64,000 nt of DNA from Dermacentor variabilis. Lineage: Eukaryota; Arthropoda; Arachnida; Ixodida; Ixodidae. The notes below the pieces were generated by a model. The model had not been told where the DNA came from, did no database searches, and was given only the letters and a program-made list of their open reading frames with translations. Within the stretch, counting starts at the first letter, position 1, and the number at the start of each line of letters is the position of its first letter. Position numbers and translations under genes: made by a program. Below are positions 33,801-48,800 of the stretch, in pieces. Where the stretch lies: assembly GCF_050947875.1 (NCBI RefSeq), contig NC_134568.1:216785673-216849672 (forward strand), read 5' to 3'.

Positions 33801-36800
33801 GCAAACTATGCGCGCTTTCTGGCCGTTCCGATTAGGCGGTGATACGAAAAAATTATAACGCCAACAACGGCGTAAAAAGAAAACCGAGGCGTTCATTTTT
33901 TGACGCCTTCTTCTGCCTGCCCTTGGCGCTTATAGGTAGTGCGTTATTTTGTATATTGGTTCAACCTTATTTATTACAGGACGTGGCGTGTTCAGCCATT
34001 GCCGAAGAAGCGAAGCTTCAGCAAAGGGGAACCTCAGGAAGGAGGCAAAGTTTTAACCACAAGTCCCCTTGTGGAAACACTGTCCGTAGGCCGAAGCTTC
34101 TCCGGCAAAGCATTGATTATGGTGATCTCACTTGGCTTTGGCGGCGAAGCATGGCCTCGACGTCAGGGTAGTCGTGCAGGACGTCGTTCAGATCGTCTTT
34201 GCTGAGCACGAAAAGGTTCGAGAAGCCCACCGAGAGTACGTCAGCAGTGCGCCGATTGAAGCCGGGTAGCCCGAGGAGGCTGGAAAGAAAAGGAAGGTAC
34301 CATTCACGTTACGAGTGGTCACAACGCCGCCATCCCCCCCCCCCCCCCGCAAAAAAAAAAAATAGAAGAAAAAATACACACTCACTAGCATGCCTCGAAC
34401 GATTACACATAATTAATTAGTGCATGTAACAGACTTATTTTTGGCTGACTTCTTGTATATTTCACAGAACGCTGAGGCCCTGTGCTACATATGAGAGTTC
34501 TACCGAAAAAAAGTACCATTTCCACTAAGTATCACCAGAACAGGCGCTGAAAATTCCATTTACGAAGCTGAGTGTTGTACTGTTAATATATTGGGGGGGG
34601 GGGGGGGGGGGGCAGAGTACTATTATCAGCAACCAGTGGTGTTTTTCGCAGATACGGCCTGCTTAATGCGTAATTTCTAATTATAGGCCGATATCCATTC
34701 TCCCCTTTTTTAGCAAAGTAATTGAAAAAAGTAATACATGTTCGCCCGTCTAGCTACCTAACGAAATTGAACCTACTTCATCCGAAACAATTTGGGTTTA
34801 GACAAGGTTATTCGACTAACCTAGCCCTCATTTACTTCACAAAAAAATGTAAACTAGAAATTGACAATGGTAACTTCGTTGGTTCTGTTTTTCTAGATTT
34901 TACTGAAGCTTTTAATACACTTAATCATGACATTCTTTTTTCAAAACTTTCATCTTATGGCATTATTGGCAACTCTTTCAATCTTTTCCGTAGTTACTTA
35001 TCTGATCGTGTTATCCATCTCCGGCATCTATTCAACTATAAAAATAATCAACATCGGCGTTCCGCAAGGCTCAATTCTGCGCCCGCTTTTATTTCTACTA
35101 TACATTAATGACCTTCCACAGCGTCAAACCACATTATCAGAATGCATCTTATATGCTGACGACACGACTGTCTTATGTTCGAGTAATTCTCTAAGCAACA
35201 TTTCAACAACCCTTAACGCTGAACTTATTAACGTTAGTACATGGTGTGCTAAAAATAAGCTTTTGATAAATCCATCGAAAAGTAAGTTCTTAATTTTCTA
35301 TTCCAGGTCAATAAATAACGCGCAAGTTATGCCTCTCTTTATAAACACACATCATATTCATCTATCAGATTATTGTTCCTTCCTTGGTATCAAACTTGAT
35401 TCCCGCTTAAAATTTAGTTTGCATATTAATGAGCTGCAGCGGAAAACTTCCTATGGTATTAGGGTATTACTTAAAGCTACATGTTACTTTGACTTGACTG
35501 CTTTGGTCACCTTATATTATGCATTCATTCACAGTCATCTAAATTATTGTATTGCTTCCTGGGGTCAAACATGTCATTGCCACCTTTGTTCCCTCCAACA
35601 TGTACAGAATCAAGCCATTCGCATTCTCACCTGGAGCAACCGACGTTCACATGTTACTGATCTGTACCGGGAACTGCACATACTGAATATTGACAATCTA
35701 ATCAAATTTAATGCCTGCGCATTTGCTTATCAAGTAGTGAAAGACCATAACCTTCTGAAATTTGTTCTTATCCGACACATTACTAACTCAAATATTACGC
35801 GCTTTCCCTCAAATAACAATTTTATACTCCCTAAGGTACGAACTAACTATGGTTCACAAAGAGTAGCATTTTTTTAAATCAAACTTTGGAATTCATTGCC
35901 TTTTAACATTAAATGTGCCTTTTCTATATCGTCATTCAAACATCAGCTTCGCAATTTCATGTTTAAACTATAGCTCCGCTTATTGAATAGGTCTTTTAAA
36001 ACACAACTTCAATTCTGTCGTTTTTAATACTGTTTGCTTCGTTTCTTACTTCAGCTTAAGCCTTATCCCTATCGTTTTATATTTTCCATTGTATTATTCT
36101 TTTGCCACATCCATGTATTTGCATTTGTATTTGCATTTTCGTATTTTTATAATTCGCTGCCTTTTTTGCTGTCAAGTAGTATTAGTATATTTTTTAACTG
36201 TATAAAAGGTCCCCCTACAGTGTTTACACTATGGGACCTTTTTCTGTACTAAATATCAATATTTTTGTGTCTGAACTAAGTAATAAACTTCAAACTTCAA
36301 ACTCAGGTAGCCGCCAGAGCAGCAGCAGCAGCAGCCGAAATATCGACTGCGGATGGATGTGAAAGAGCTGACTCTTCCGGAAATTACTCGCGCATTCTTT
36401 CAGAAGGGGATATGAGCAGTAATTGAAAATCGCAACCTCCTGCACAGAATTTTGCCTGCAGATAGTGCGTTTCTCAGATTGAATTTGGGCTTTTTCCAAG
36501 AAGGCAAATACGGGACTTCGCAATGTGGCTTACGTGTGGCTCCTCCTCGCTCGTCTCCCCGGTGCAGCGTACACTACAGCAACAGTAAGGACCCTCAAGT
36601 ATGCCAATTGAACTCTGCGCGGCTCCTACCTCACTTCCCCGAACACGCTGCCTTCGGTGAGCGTTGCGAGCACAACGTTGTTGTTTTCTCCTCCGATGAC
36701 GTGGATGACCCCTTTATTGACGATGTACATTTCCACACCGATTTCTCCCTGAGAATAAGGAAAAAAAATTTACATGCCATGTAGCTGAAACGGAGCTGAG

Positions 36801-39800
36801 GAAACCTACAATGAAGGAAGTGCGTGTAGTGGACCGAACACAAAAAGCGAAAGGCACACCTTGCGACAGATGTAATCACCAGGAAGGAAGAGAACAGACT
36901 GCAGTTTTAGCACTAGGTCTCGCAGCATTGACCGCTCGCAGTCCTGCGCAAATCAGAAAAGAAAGAGATGAGATATATTAACGGTTTGGGCTGGCCAAAA
37001 CAGAACTGCTTCACTGGACCGGCCGCATTATACCTGGAAAAATTGAACCTTGGCCAGTGTGTTGTAGTGGACGCTTATGGCGATGTCGGTCTTCATTTTT
37101 CTAGGGAGCGTGGCCAAGATGGTGTTCTCGTCTGCGTTTAAAAGAAAACAGTAAAATGCTTTTTATATGTCGTCTTGACTTGGCATCACAACTTCATTGA
37201 ATTTAGAAACCAGCGGCTCTTCCGTTATCCCAACGTCAAATAAAGTAAAACGAAAACGCGTAAGCAGGAATGCAACGTGGAAACAAATACTGCATTCAAC
37301 ACCCGACTTTATTAAGTCTAGTCAGAAGTCGGCCTTAGGCAGCCTGACCTGACAGCGTTTACATGAACGAAATCCAGGTTCCACAGGGCTGAGGTCGCAG
37401 AGCGCGCGAGTACTGTGTCCTGTTCTTTGGCGGAGAACGGCGACCCGACCCGTTTACAGGCACATTACGAATGGGTCGAGCTGAATGCCAGGCTGGCCCA
37501 TGCAGTCGCGCAGGCATTCTGGCTCGACACTCGCTCAACCCGGCCGGCTATCGTTTACACGAGCGCGCCGCGAAAATTTCAGGCTGAATAGTTGAACAGG
37601 CTCTGTTGAACATGACGTCGCACCGTTCCGTCGAATTCCGCCTCCTGTGTTGCACCGTCGTCCCCGCATATGGCGCGAACGTGTAGCAATCTGTAAATCT
37701 GAGGTTGACGCTGTTCCCACGGTAGCCTTGGACGTTCGCCCTTTTTATCAATTAGTTGAGCTTGTCAGGGTCAGGTTCAGGTAGAGTGATCCTCGCGGCA
37801 GTCGTCACCTCGAAGCGAGTTCCTTTGTTTGCGCGGCACAGTCTACTTCGGGCCCCGCATCGTCTAGGCACGCGCTGATGAAAGGATTGTCTCGTGGAAA
37901 ACGCCTAAGGAATGTTCATCGCCGTATTGAGACGTAGCCATTAGCATAAAATACAGTTGGCGCAGCGAGCATGCCTGAAGGTGGAAACATGCCACGCTTC
38001 ATTTTGCGCATACATTTGACGTTAGGAAGTGCTTAACGGTCCGTGCGCGCGTGTTTCCTTTAACAAACCAGCTAGGGTATGCTTCTTGGAAGCAGTTGAC
38101 AGCCGATATTCCATCGTATATCTGGAGGCAGAAGCGCTTACCATATGCCGACATCTGTTTCTGTAAGTCCTAACTGCAATTTATTTTCACCTGCCTTTCA
38201 ATACGTGGAACAAAGGGAAAAAAAAAGAACGTTGCACCTTGGAACGAAGGTGGAGTTTGTGAGAAACACAACTATTAAAGAATGACACTCGTTTCCTTGT
38301 TCAGCTTTAGATAGGCGCAATTTTTCTTGTTTGCCTTGTTTTGTGTTTGTCTAGTATTTATCCGAAACTGTCTCTTGTACTTGCGTATGCTGGAGATATC
38401 CACTTACATTCACGATTTAATCACGATTATATTTCTTACCGATCGATTGTATTATTCTAACACTAACGTAATTTCAACCAAGGGAACAGGCTGGCTTCAA
38501 GAAGGGATACTCTACAATGGATCACATCCATGTCATTAATCAGGTTATCGAGAAATCCGCAGAGTACAATAAGACTCTCTATATGGCTTTCATACATTAC
38601 GAAAAGGCATTTGAATCAGTAGGGATACCAGCAGTCATAGAGGCATTACGTATAATCAAGGAGTACAGAACGCTTACGTAAATACCTTGGAAAATATCTA
38701 CAGAGGTTCTACAGCTACCTTAATTCTACAAAAGAAAAGCAGGAAGATACCTATAAAGAAGGGGGTCAGACAGGGAGACACAATATCTCCAATACTATTC
38801 ACTGCGTGCTTGGAAGAAGTATTCAAGCTATTAAACTGGGAGGGCTTAGGAGTAAGGATCGACGGCGAATATCTCAGCAACCTTCGGTTTGCTGATGACA
38901 TTGTTCTATTCAGCAACAATGCAGACGAGTTACAACAAATGATTGAAGACCTTAACAGAGAGAGTGTAAGAGTGGGGTTGAAGATTAATATGCAGAAGAC
39001 AAAGATAATAATGAATAGTCGGGCAAAGGAACAAGAGTTCAAGTTGGCCAGTCAGCCGCTAGAGTCTGTGAAGGAGTACGTTTACCTACGTCAATTAATC
39101 ACAGGGAACCCTGATCATGAGAAGGAAATATACAGAATAAAATGGTTGGATCGTATACGGCAGACATTGTCAGCTCCTGACTGAAAGCTTACCATTATCA
39201 TAGAAATAAGGTATCCAATCAGTGCATTTTACCAGTGCTGACATATGGGGCAGAAACTTGGAGACTGACAAAGAAGCTCGAGAACAAATTAAGGACCACG
39301 CAAAGAGCGACGGAACGAAGATTGCTAGGCATAACGTTAAGAGGCAGAAAGAGAGCGGTTTGGATCAGAGAGCAAACGGGTATAGACGACATTGACATCT
39401 AATTGACATCAAGATAAAAAAATGGAGCTGGGCAGGTCGTGTAATGCGCCGGTTAGATAACCGTTGGACCACTAGGATTACAGAATGGGTACCAAGAGAA
39501 GGGAAACGCAGTCGTGGACAGCAGAAGACTAGGTGGAGCGATGAAATTAGGAAATTCGCGGGCGATAGTTCTGCAGTGGACATAAAACAGGCTGATGATG
39601 ATGAATTTAAAAAGATCCTCTATGACATATAGCACAAATCTACTTATTGAGCTGGATTACTCAAAGAGGCAGACATTACCTACACTAAAGAAATCAAAAT
39701 GAATAATTGACTAATTAACAAATTGAACAACTGAACTTTAGAACTAATTACTTTTGAGCACATCTATTGCAATGCACGAATTGAAGCTAGTGATTTCACA

Positions 39801-42800
39801 AGGCACATCAACTTAGAGTGTCGAAAATAGCGCCAGTTTTGAGATAAGTGCAGACAAAATTGGAGTAAAGAAAGCAGTGTTGTTCCAGTTACAGTATTAA
39901 TGAAAACGCCTTTTTATGCATTGAAACTTCAGCCCCCCCCCCGAAATTTTTTCGTGCTGTCCATGCACCGCCGACCAAAGGGCTTATGGGGCTTCAGCCC
40001 CCCGCCCCCCCCCCCCCCCCCCGAAATTTTTTCGTGCTGTACATGCACCACCGACCAAAGCAACCCCCGGCGCCGGAAATCATTCTGGATTGTGTCTAGA
40101 ACGTCTTTTTCACGCTCGAAAAGCCATTTCACCGCGAAAATTGCGAACTCGGGCTGGATTTCACGGCAACGCCCGTGCACCAGGAGTCACATAACGCAAG
40201 CAGCCCCATCCGAGCACAAAGTTTCAAGGATGTTTTGATGGCGAACGGGCTCGCCGTGGCATCTCGCGGAGGCCTCGGAATCTACACTCTATCATGGAAT
40301 CTACGGAGCGCGTGGATGTATAAAGTATAAAGGTATAAAGTTCTCATAAACTTTTGATGTGAAAGGTGCATTGAGATTTCCAAACGTGTGCTTTAGATTT
40401 ACGATTGCGGAACTTTGTAAGTTTAATGTTTCCATAAATATTTGACGCCAAAGGTTCATTAACTTTTCCAAAGTCGTACATCGGGCCATACAACGAGACA
40501 AGCCAAATCAAGACACTATCAGACAAGTTGACAAAGCCCGCAGCGAGGCCCGATTAGGCGAAGCGTTGTGGTGGTTCATTCGTGCCGCCATGTCACATAA
40601 AAAAATATCAAAATTTTTTTCATCTGCGCCAAAGCATCCAGTGAAGACACTAAAGCCAGCAGAGGTAACTACGTCATTATTATTATTTTTTTACTTTGAC
40701 TTTTAATCGCGAGGACACATTGAGCCTCTTAAATTTTTTTGTTCTCGCTCCCCTACCCGCGGGCTGCCAGAGCCAGCCAGAGCGCATGCGTTGTTCTCGT
40801 GTTGACCCGACCACCGTGCGGCGCACTTCGGTTCGCGTTCGGTTTTCTCTGGCCGAGTGCATTTTCGCCTGGCAGAGTTTTTGGCGCTTTCTAGCTAGCA
40901 GACGAGAAAAAGAAACAATGGTGGCTCGCCGCCATCACTGTGGGGACTCGACGGATTGCACCGCGTTCGCTTGAGCGCAACCTCTGCAGAAAGTCTTGTC
41001 TCGCAAGTGTAGGATACCGAGCAGTATGCGCATGGTTCTTGGTGGACCGAGCGTCTCGTGCTTTTTCGATATTCCTTTAATAGCCACGTTAGTTGCCCAA
41101 AGTAGGCATTCGACTGCGGCCAACATACCTCGCGTTTTTTTTTTCGTTTCGGTGCCCCGGCTCCTCAAAAGAAAAAAAAAAAGGCATTGTCGCGGCGCAG
41201 CGAATTCTCGCATGGTGAAAGTTCGATTTTGTTACTTCTTTTGCGGAAAGTAATGGGCCATGGTACGGTTCAGCTGCCGGATACGCTTATTATATTATTG
41301 CGATAGCAATTATATGGACACTCTAGGCGCATTCCTGCCGTCGCTCTCATGTTCCGCATAAAGTCCAATGTCCAAGGGCGATAACATTGTGACAGCGCGC
41401 CGCATGCTGTATGTTCGAGTGAAAGCGTGTGGGGGCTGGGGGGAATGGGTGAGCCGACGATGGTGGCTCAGTCTTGTGTGCGCAAGGGAGAAAAGTGAGG
41501 AGCAAGCGCGTCGCCTTCCGTCGCGCGCGATACATCGGGGGAAGTGGATGGAATTGGGGAGGGATCTAGGATTCTCTGAATCTCTGATTGCGCAACATAT
41601 TTATTTGCCTTGTTTGACCCATTATATACCGTGACTTTTTCTTAGATACGTAGATTTATTGGAGACTTATACGTATGTTTAGATATCTTGTTGCGAGGTG
41701 TCGTGCATACGTGCAGTGAGCTTTGTTTCCAGTGGTACTTTTTTGCCCTTTATCAAGCTGTATTTTCGCATTTGTATATTGCATTGTATCTTCGCATTTC
41801 CAATGTACGAGGACGAGTCAAATGAAAGTGAGCCTACCCACCATGCGCAATTATGGTTCTGTTAATTATCTGCAAGGCCTGCGCGTAGCACACAGGCATC
41901 TCTCATTTGCAAAAGTGACACGCAGGTGTGAGGGTAAATGTTCTTTAATGCGCTTGTACACTGTGTTGAACATGGCTGCGTGACGTAACCAGAAGTTGAG
42001 CAGCGTGGTGCCGTGAGGTTTTTGACAGCTGAAGGTGTTTCCCAAAAAGAAATTAGTCACCGTATGGCTGCCGTGTACATTGAACATTGCATTTCATTGG
42101 CCACTGTGAAGGGTTAGAACAAGCGGTTCAAAGAAGGACGTGAGAGTCGCAAGGACGATCCCAGACCGGACCAAAGCCATCGTGCAATCACCCCTAACAA
42201 AATTGCGAAAGTTGATGAGCTGATGACATAAGAACGGAAGATAAGCATCGATGAACTGGCAGAACGTGTGAACATCAGTCACGGTTCGGTTCACCGTCAC
42301 CGTTCACGCCTTAATTCATGAACATCTCGGTTATCGGCTCTTGTGTGCGCAATGGATGCCCAAGATTTTGAACCCCAGCCAGAATACGGAGTAGTTCGGC
42401 GCTACCTTTACTCATCTGATCCGGTACCACAATAAGGGTGATGATTTCTTGTCTGCAATTGTGGTCGGAGACGAACCATCATGCCACTACTACAAGCCTG
42501 AAACATGACGGCAAAGTTTACAATAGAAACATTCGAATTCACCACCCCCAAAGAAAGCAAAGGCCGTCATTTCCGCCGGAAAGGTGTTGCTCACTTTTAT
42601 TTTTCGATTGTCAGGGGCCATTACGGATAGAATTTGCTCAATATTGAGGGACTATCAATTGTTTCCGATATTGTGAAACGCCGCAACGGCTGCATGTCAC
42701 AATCAAGAACAAACTACGTGAAAAATTGACGAATGGGGTCGTCTTGTTCCACGACAATGCCCGTCCCCACGTCGCTGATGTGGTGAATACAAAACTGGCA

Positions 42801-45800
42801 AAGTTCAGGCGGGAAACGCTGCAACATCCGCCATACAGCTCAGACCTGTTGCCTTGCGACTTCCAAATTTTGGGGCAACCGAAAAAACAGCTCAAGGGAA
42901 CCAGATTCGTCTCGGACGATGACGTGAAAGTCAGTTGCAGACGTTTTGAAGCAACAACGCAAGAAGCTTTATGAGGCGGGATTTACGCGACTCGTTAGTC
43001 AATGGGACAAATGTCTAAATGCTCATGAAGGCTACTTTTAAATAAAGTACCCCGTTTGTCATATATTCGCATTGGCTCACTTTCATTTGACTCGCCCTCG
43101 TATATTCTGCAGAACTCCTGCTTTTTATACGTGCTCCCTATTGCGACTATAATTTCGGTGCAACTACTCACGATACACGACCGGTGACAGCTGCTCCTGC
43201 GTAATACATTGGAACAAATGACAGCGTCATTGAAATTTTTCACTGGCCGTTGCATATGTACAAGAATGTAAACAAGGATCTTGAATGACAAAGTTTCATT
43301 AACATATTTGTCCTCAACTTGTTCATTCCATGGCCTTTACATTTTTCAGATCAGCGGCATGCACTGCTTTGCTGGTTTCGAACCGATGTAGTTCTAAAGT
43401 TCGTGTGATATTTTCTTTGCTTACTAAATAGACAAAACATGGAAGCATTGACATCAGTTATGTTGGGCATAATTTTTGGCACATACGAGTATAATATTTT
43501 ATGAAAAATACATATTTTACTTGTATTGGCAGTGCGTAGCGTTCAAGAATTCATTTGCAGCATCTTTGGCAAGGGCAATGCAGTTATTATTGATGTATTT
43601 GTTCCCTAGACAAATTGTGTAAGAGGAAGCTTTAGCTCAGGCCCAACTCCGACGCGGCCTATTCAGATACATGTAAAACGCAGAAACGCTTTTCTGAGAT
43701 AACTCCTGTATCGCTTTTAATTAAATTTGTTGCATTTGAGAGAGTAAGTTAAACTGTAGTGTCTGTTGGAAGCGGAATTTCGATTTTGGGCCCGAACTTT
43801 GTTTAAAAGATTTTGAAATATTCGAAACTTAGAAAAAAAAATAGAAGCACGAAGTTTACAAGTTAATAGCTCTGCATCAGAACAGATATCGCGGTTCTGT
43901 AGACGGCATCCATTACACTACTCAAAGCGGACAAATTCGACAGGTCTATTTGTATCTTACGTGAATTGGTTATGTTAGGTACAAGGGTTCTGCAAAAGCC
44001 GTATTTCCATAATACTTAATTTTTTGAGACTCATGCGTAACATCTATTTTGTCCGCTGTAGATGAACTATTATGTGCAATTCACAGAATTGTGATATCAA
44101 TTTTCATTGCTGATTTACAGAGTTGTAAACTTTATTGTTTTGTTTTATGAAAATTTTCGATTTTTTCCACTTTTCAATAAAATATTGACGGCCTAAATCG
44201 AAAATTCGAAGCAAGCAATCACTAGAATGTAAGTTCTTCTTTTAAGTGCAACAAACCTCATCAAATTTGGTGCAGTGGTTGCCGAGAAAAACGAATTCTC
44301 CTTCTACATGTATTTAGATAGGAGCATCCGACCTAATGTTTCCTCTTTGAAGGAGGCCGAGCTGCATTGTGAGCCCCCCCCCCCCCCCCCCCCCCCGAAC
44401 GAAATTTCTGCCTACGCCACTGCTGGTGTTGTATATGAAATACCTTTGACCTGCGGGAAAACCTATGTGGGCCAAACGGGTAGATGCGTGAATGACCGTG
44501 CAGCTGAACATGTGCGGTCGCTGAAAGGAGGAGGTGCGCATCTTTCGCAACATTGTGCAACTTGCACTGCGTGTGACCGAGGGGCAGAACATTCGCCACG
44601 GAAACAATGCCAGTACTGCAAGAAGTGTGAACCACGGTTCGGAGAGATAAAGATTCTTGGCAGAAGCAGGGAAACAAAGGCACGTGAGGTTTTGGAAGCG
44701 TTCCATATAAAGAAGAGAGGAAAAAACTGTTTTAGTGATACTTCCGTGACCCTCTTCAAAAGCGAAATGTTCTATCTAGAACGGTTTGGCAGACTATGCA
44801 TTATGGTCATTGTGCGCATGTCTGTGATCTACCTTATATTTGCTGATTTTTCGGTGAATAAAGATAGATGAAGTTGGCGCTTGTCCTGTGTCGTTCTCCC
44901 TCTCGTGATAGTCTTAGTTGGCGCTGTTCCTTCCTAATTCAAGTATGCAGCATCTAGCCCAAATGAATGTCGTCCTGAATTAAATCCCGTTATGTACAGT
45001 TTTCAATTAACGCACATAATGCAGGACGAAATGACCTTGAAGTCGGAAAAAAATTATTCGGGAGCTCCTTAACACTGTTCGGCAGTGAATGACTGGATAG
45101 AATGTTGAATTCTTCATCTGCTGTACTTGGAAGTTCACATTAAAGGGCATGAATAGCGGGTGCCTCTAAGGTAGCGAAGCATTCGGGGAAACGTGCGCAC
45201 TCTTTTTCATGCAGCGGAGCGCTGGAAGTTGAGAGGTGCAACGGAGCCCCAATTGGCGATACGTTTTTCTCCACGTATACTGCTACGAAATAGCAGGTAC
45301 GTGATAGTATGATACTGCGCCTGTGATATCCTCCTCCTTCACCCCCGCCCCCATCTCCCGTCCTCCTGCTTTCTTTTTTTTCTTAATGTTTGTGCGAATG
45401 TCTGTAATGAACTATTTTTGCGCTTCTACCTAAGAAACCAAAACTTGGTGAGGGCAAGCAAATAATAGGAGAAGTGAAGCGTAGCCAGCATTTGCGGATG
45501 GAGAATCATTTAAGGGAAAGGAAACCGAAGCAGGTAAACACAGGTCCGAACCGGCCACAACCTCTCCGTTGCTCACCGAGCGTCTTCTTCTGCGCCCAGG
45601 TGTGATTGAGCCAGAGGCGGACGCGTCGCTGCAGGTCGTCGGGCAGGCCGAGGCGGCGCAGGTGTCGCACGCAGGCGTCGACCGCCTGGCGGCACTGTGT
45701 GCGGCCCTGCGTGGCCGTGGCCACAATGTCGCGCACCTGGCCGATCAGGAAGGCGAACAGGAAAACGCCCAGCAACCACGAGAGCGTCATGTACGCGTAC

Positions 45801-48800
45801 TCCAACTCGTTGCTAGGCTTCGCATTCTTCCCGATCGACGTGGCCGTCTTGAAGGCGAAATAAAAGCAGCGCACGTACCTGCGCAAGCAAGATCAGAACA
45901 CCGCCGTCAACAGCGACTGCCTGTCGCAGACTTTACACTGAACCTCGTTATGAAGTTAATTGCGTGCAGGAATAAAGGCATCGCCAATCTAACCACATGA
46001 AGAGAACTTGTGTTGACTATAGTGCCAAATACGCTAGTCGTTTTGTATCATGCGTGCTTTCTGCAGCTAGCTAGCTGTTGCTCATTAAAATTTCTATCGC
46101 ACTAAATTTTGTTCATGTATGTTCAGTTTTTCTTTTATGTGCGACCTGTAACAGTATAGTATTATTTTCATGATGTACTATATATATGCACAAACAGGAG
46201 GTCACGCCTTTTCAGTCTTTCGAACTCTGAGACCTTTGTATTCATTCGTTGATTCATTAATTCATCACCACAATAATGATCATAGCCATTAAAATTTCAC
46301 TGCACTGTTTACTGCAAGCACAAAGGTCTCTTCCCCAGATCCAATCGTCCCTGTCTTGTGTCGACCGGCTCCATCCTACGCCTGAAAATTTTAAACCTAA
46401 TCACAACATCTAATCCTCTCCCATCCTCGACGCGTCTGACTTTCGTTTTCCTTGGCGCCCATTTTGTTACTCTAATAGGCAACCGGTGATCTGTTGTACG
46501 CATGGAGACGGAACGCAAGGGCGCTCGTGTGTCGTGCATTGGGTGTACGCTGAAGAACCCCAGGCGGTGAAAACTATTCCGTAGCAATCCACTATGCCGT
46601 ACACTGTACCTCGAGACCCGCCGTGCAGTTTCGGGACGTCAAACCCCTTGACATGACAAACGCCAGCCCACTTGTTCCCCTCAATTTCAGCTATAGAATA
46701 TCAGCTATACTAGTTTGCTTATTTATTCGATGCTGCCGCCTCCCTGTCTTTCAACGTTACGCCTATCATTTTTCGTTTCATCACTCGTTACTTGGTCGTT
46801 AGGCTCTTCTAGGGGTGCACGAACAGTACATTTTGCCACCGAATCGAAAAGAGCCGGAGGCAAACTGTATTGACCCGAATATCGAATACTTATAGCTTTC
46901 GAGTAAAGTAGCATTACCATTAACGTAAAACGACGTTCACATGCTAGCATTCATCATGTTATCAAGTTTACGTCATTACATTTCATGTTATGGAGCACGG
47001 TTTATTGAAAGCACAAATGGAGCATTACAAACAAAACAAATGAGTCGCAGGAAGATGACGAAGCGATCAACAGTGGGCTACAAGGGGAGTCAGAGTTTGG
47101 CAAGATTTGTCTTCGTCAGGGTAACAAGCGCTCTCCTTGGAAGCATTTGTATAACTCGAGGGGCACACTTAAACAATTCGATCACACACGGAGGACTCTT
47201 GGGAGCTTACGTGGTCGTGCATTATCAGATTAAATTTATAAAGACAGTCTTGTTGGCCAATTAGCACACGTGTATGAGTTCGAGACAGAAATGAGCCTCG
47301 TCTGCGGCTATGGCAGAATTAAAAAAAAAAGCATATTCCTGCCTTGCGTTCTCCCATACCGGACCTCGAGGATCGCGTGACGCAAACGTCACGGGCCCCG
47401 CCTTCATATTTTTTTCTCCTCGCTTTTCTGCGGCGCGGCGCACTTCCGCTGACGGGGTCGCGTGCGAGCTGTTGCGATTGTTTTGTTTCGCGAAGCACAC
47501 GATTTTGCGCGCTGTGCACAAGGAGACCTGACTGGCGGTATAAGTCTGTGCGCACGAATACTGAGGCAGACACAAGCGGATCACAGAGCATGATCCCGCA
47601 CTGGAACACGGTAAAAAAAACGACATAGTTTCGGTGTATGCGCGCGCGACTGCACGACATGGGAACAAGCAGACGAAACGGAAGTATATCTCTCTTGCTG
47701 TGCTGCAAAGTAAAACAAAAACATGCACATTCAGTTTGTGTGTCTTATTATTTCTCTAAGATTTAATTCGTCTATTCTAGCAACATATTACACATGTAAC
47801 AGATGTTGTCTTGAATAATTCTCAAACTCACGTGTCACCACGAGCGACGTCACAGTGCGAACACGTGTACGTACGCGCACTAGCGCGTGTACATCATCCT
47901 CCGGCTTGGAGCGCGGCGGCCGCGAGGAGAAGGGAAAACGGCGTTCGGTTTGAAATTTCAGATCTTTGCGCGGCGCGTAGCGATGTAATACTTTGCAGAC
48001 ACAATCGTTATCGCGCATTGTATGCTCTGCGCTTGTCATTTCAAAATGGCCAGACCTGGTGAGGGGCCTTTTAAAGCTAAAATTTGAGGCGGTGCTCATA
48101 ACACTCCGCCCACGAAGTCATCATGTGAGCGCAGACCTTGCAACGTGACTTGTTGCAAGGATGACAGCCTATGTGAACAGGTTTGGTTGTCTTAGTAGAC
48201 GTTAGTATGTCGCGTAAGTTTTTTGATCGTCGGTAAGCTGCGTGTGGCGGCTCCAGAAACACATTGCTGAGGCGATTACTCTGCATGAATATGTTATGAT
48301 GTTTCTTAAGGATGGCATTAACATTTGGTACAAGTGGTGCATTAACAAGGTGTACACTAACCTGGCCTAACCGTTACTTCATCATGGTTACGGAGCCTGT
48401 GCGTCGTACAGCGAGTTTCGGCCAATACAACTGGCTTTTGAATATTGCACTGCCTTCAGGAGGGTCGTTTTCTAAGCAACTTTCTTAACTTCGAAGTCAC
48501 TAAAATGTCGCCAATTGTTTGTTCAAGTCGCCAATAAAGTCACCGGTTAGCAAATAGAAAACTTTGTTGCTAAACAGACAAGAAAGTGTCTAAATTAAGT
48601 GACAAAATTGCTAAAATGACAAGTGATTACAGACCGGTAAATTATACAAAACAAAGCTGATTTTGAGTATTCAAAGTTGGTTAGGTTAGACAGCCCCAAT
48701 AGACATGCATGGTTGATGGAAGCGGCGGAAAGTGAAACTTGTTTTGGACTGTCTGACGACAGCCTCCTCTGCAAGGCGCGTCCGAGCGTCGTCTGCTACA

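Noticed and set aside
45569..46000. Plus-strand 143-codon ORF
   Set aside because: It lies exactly antisense to channel exon h, and the GC-rich exon creates the open frame.
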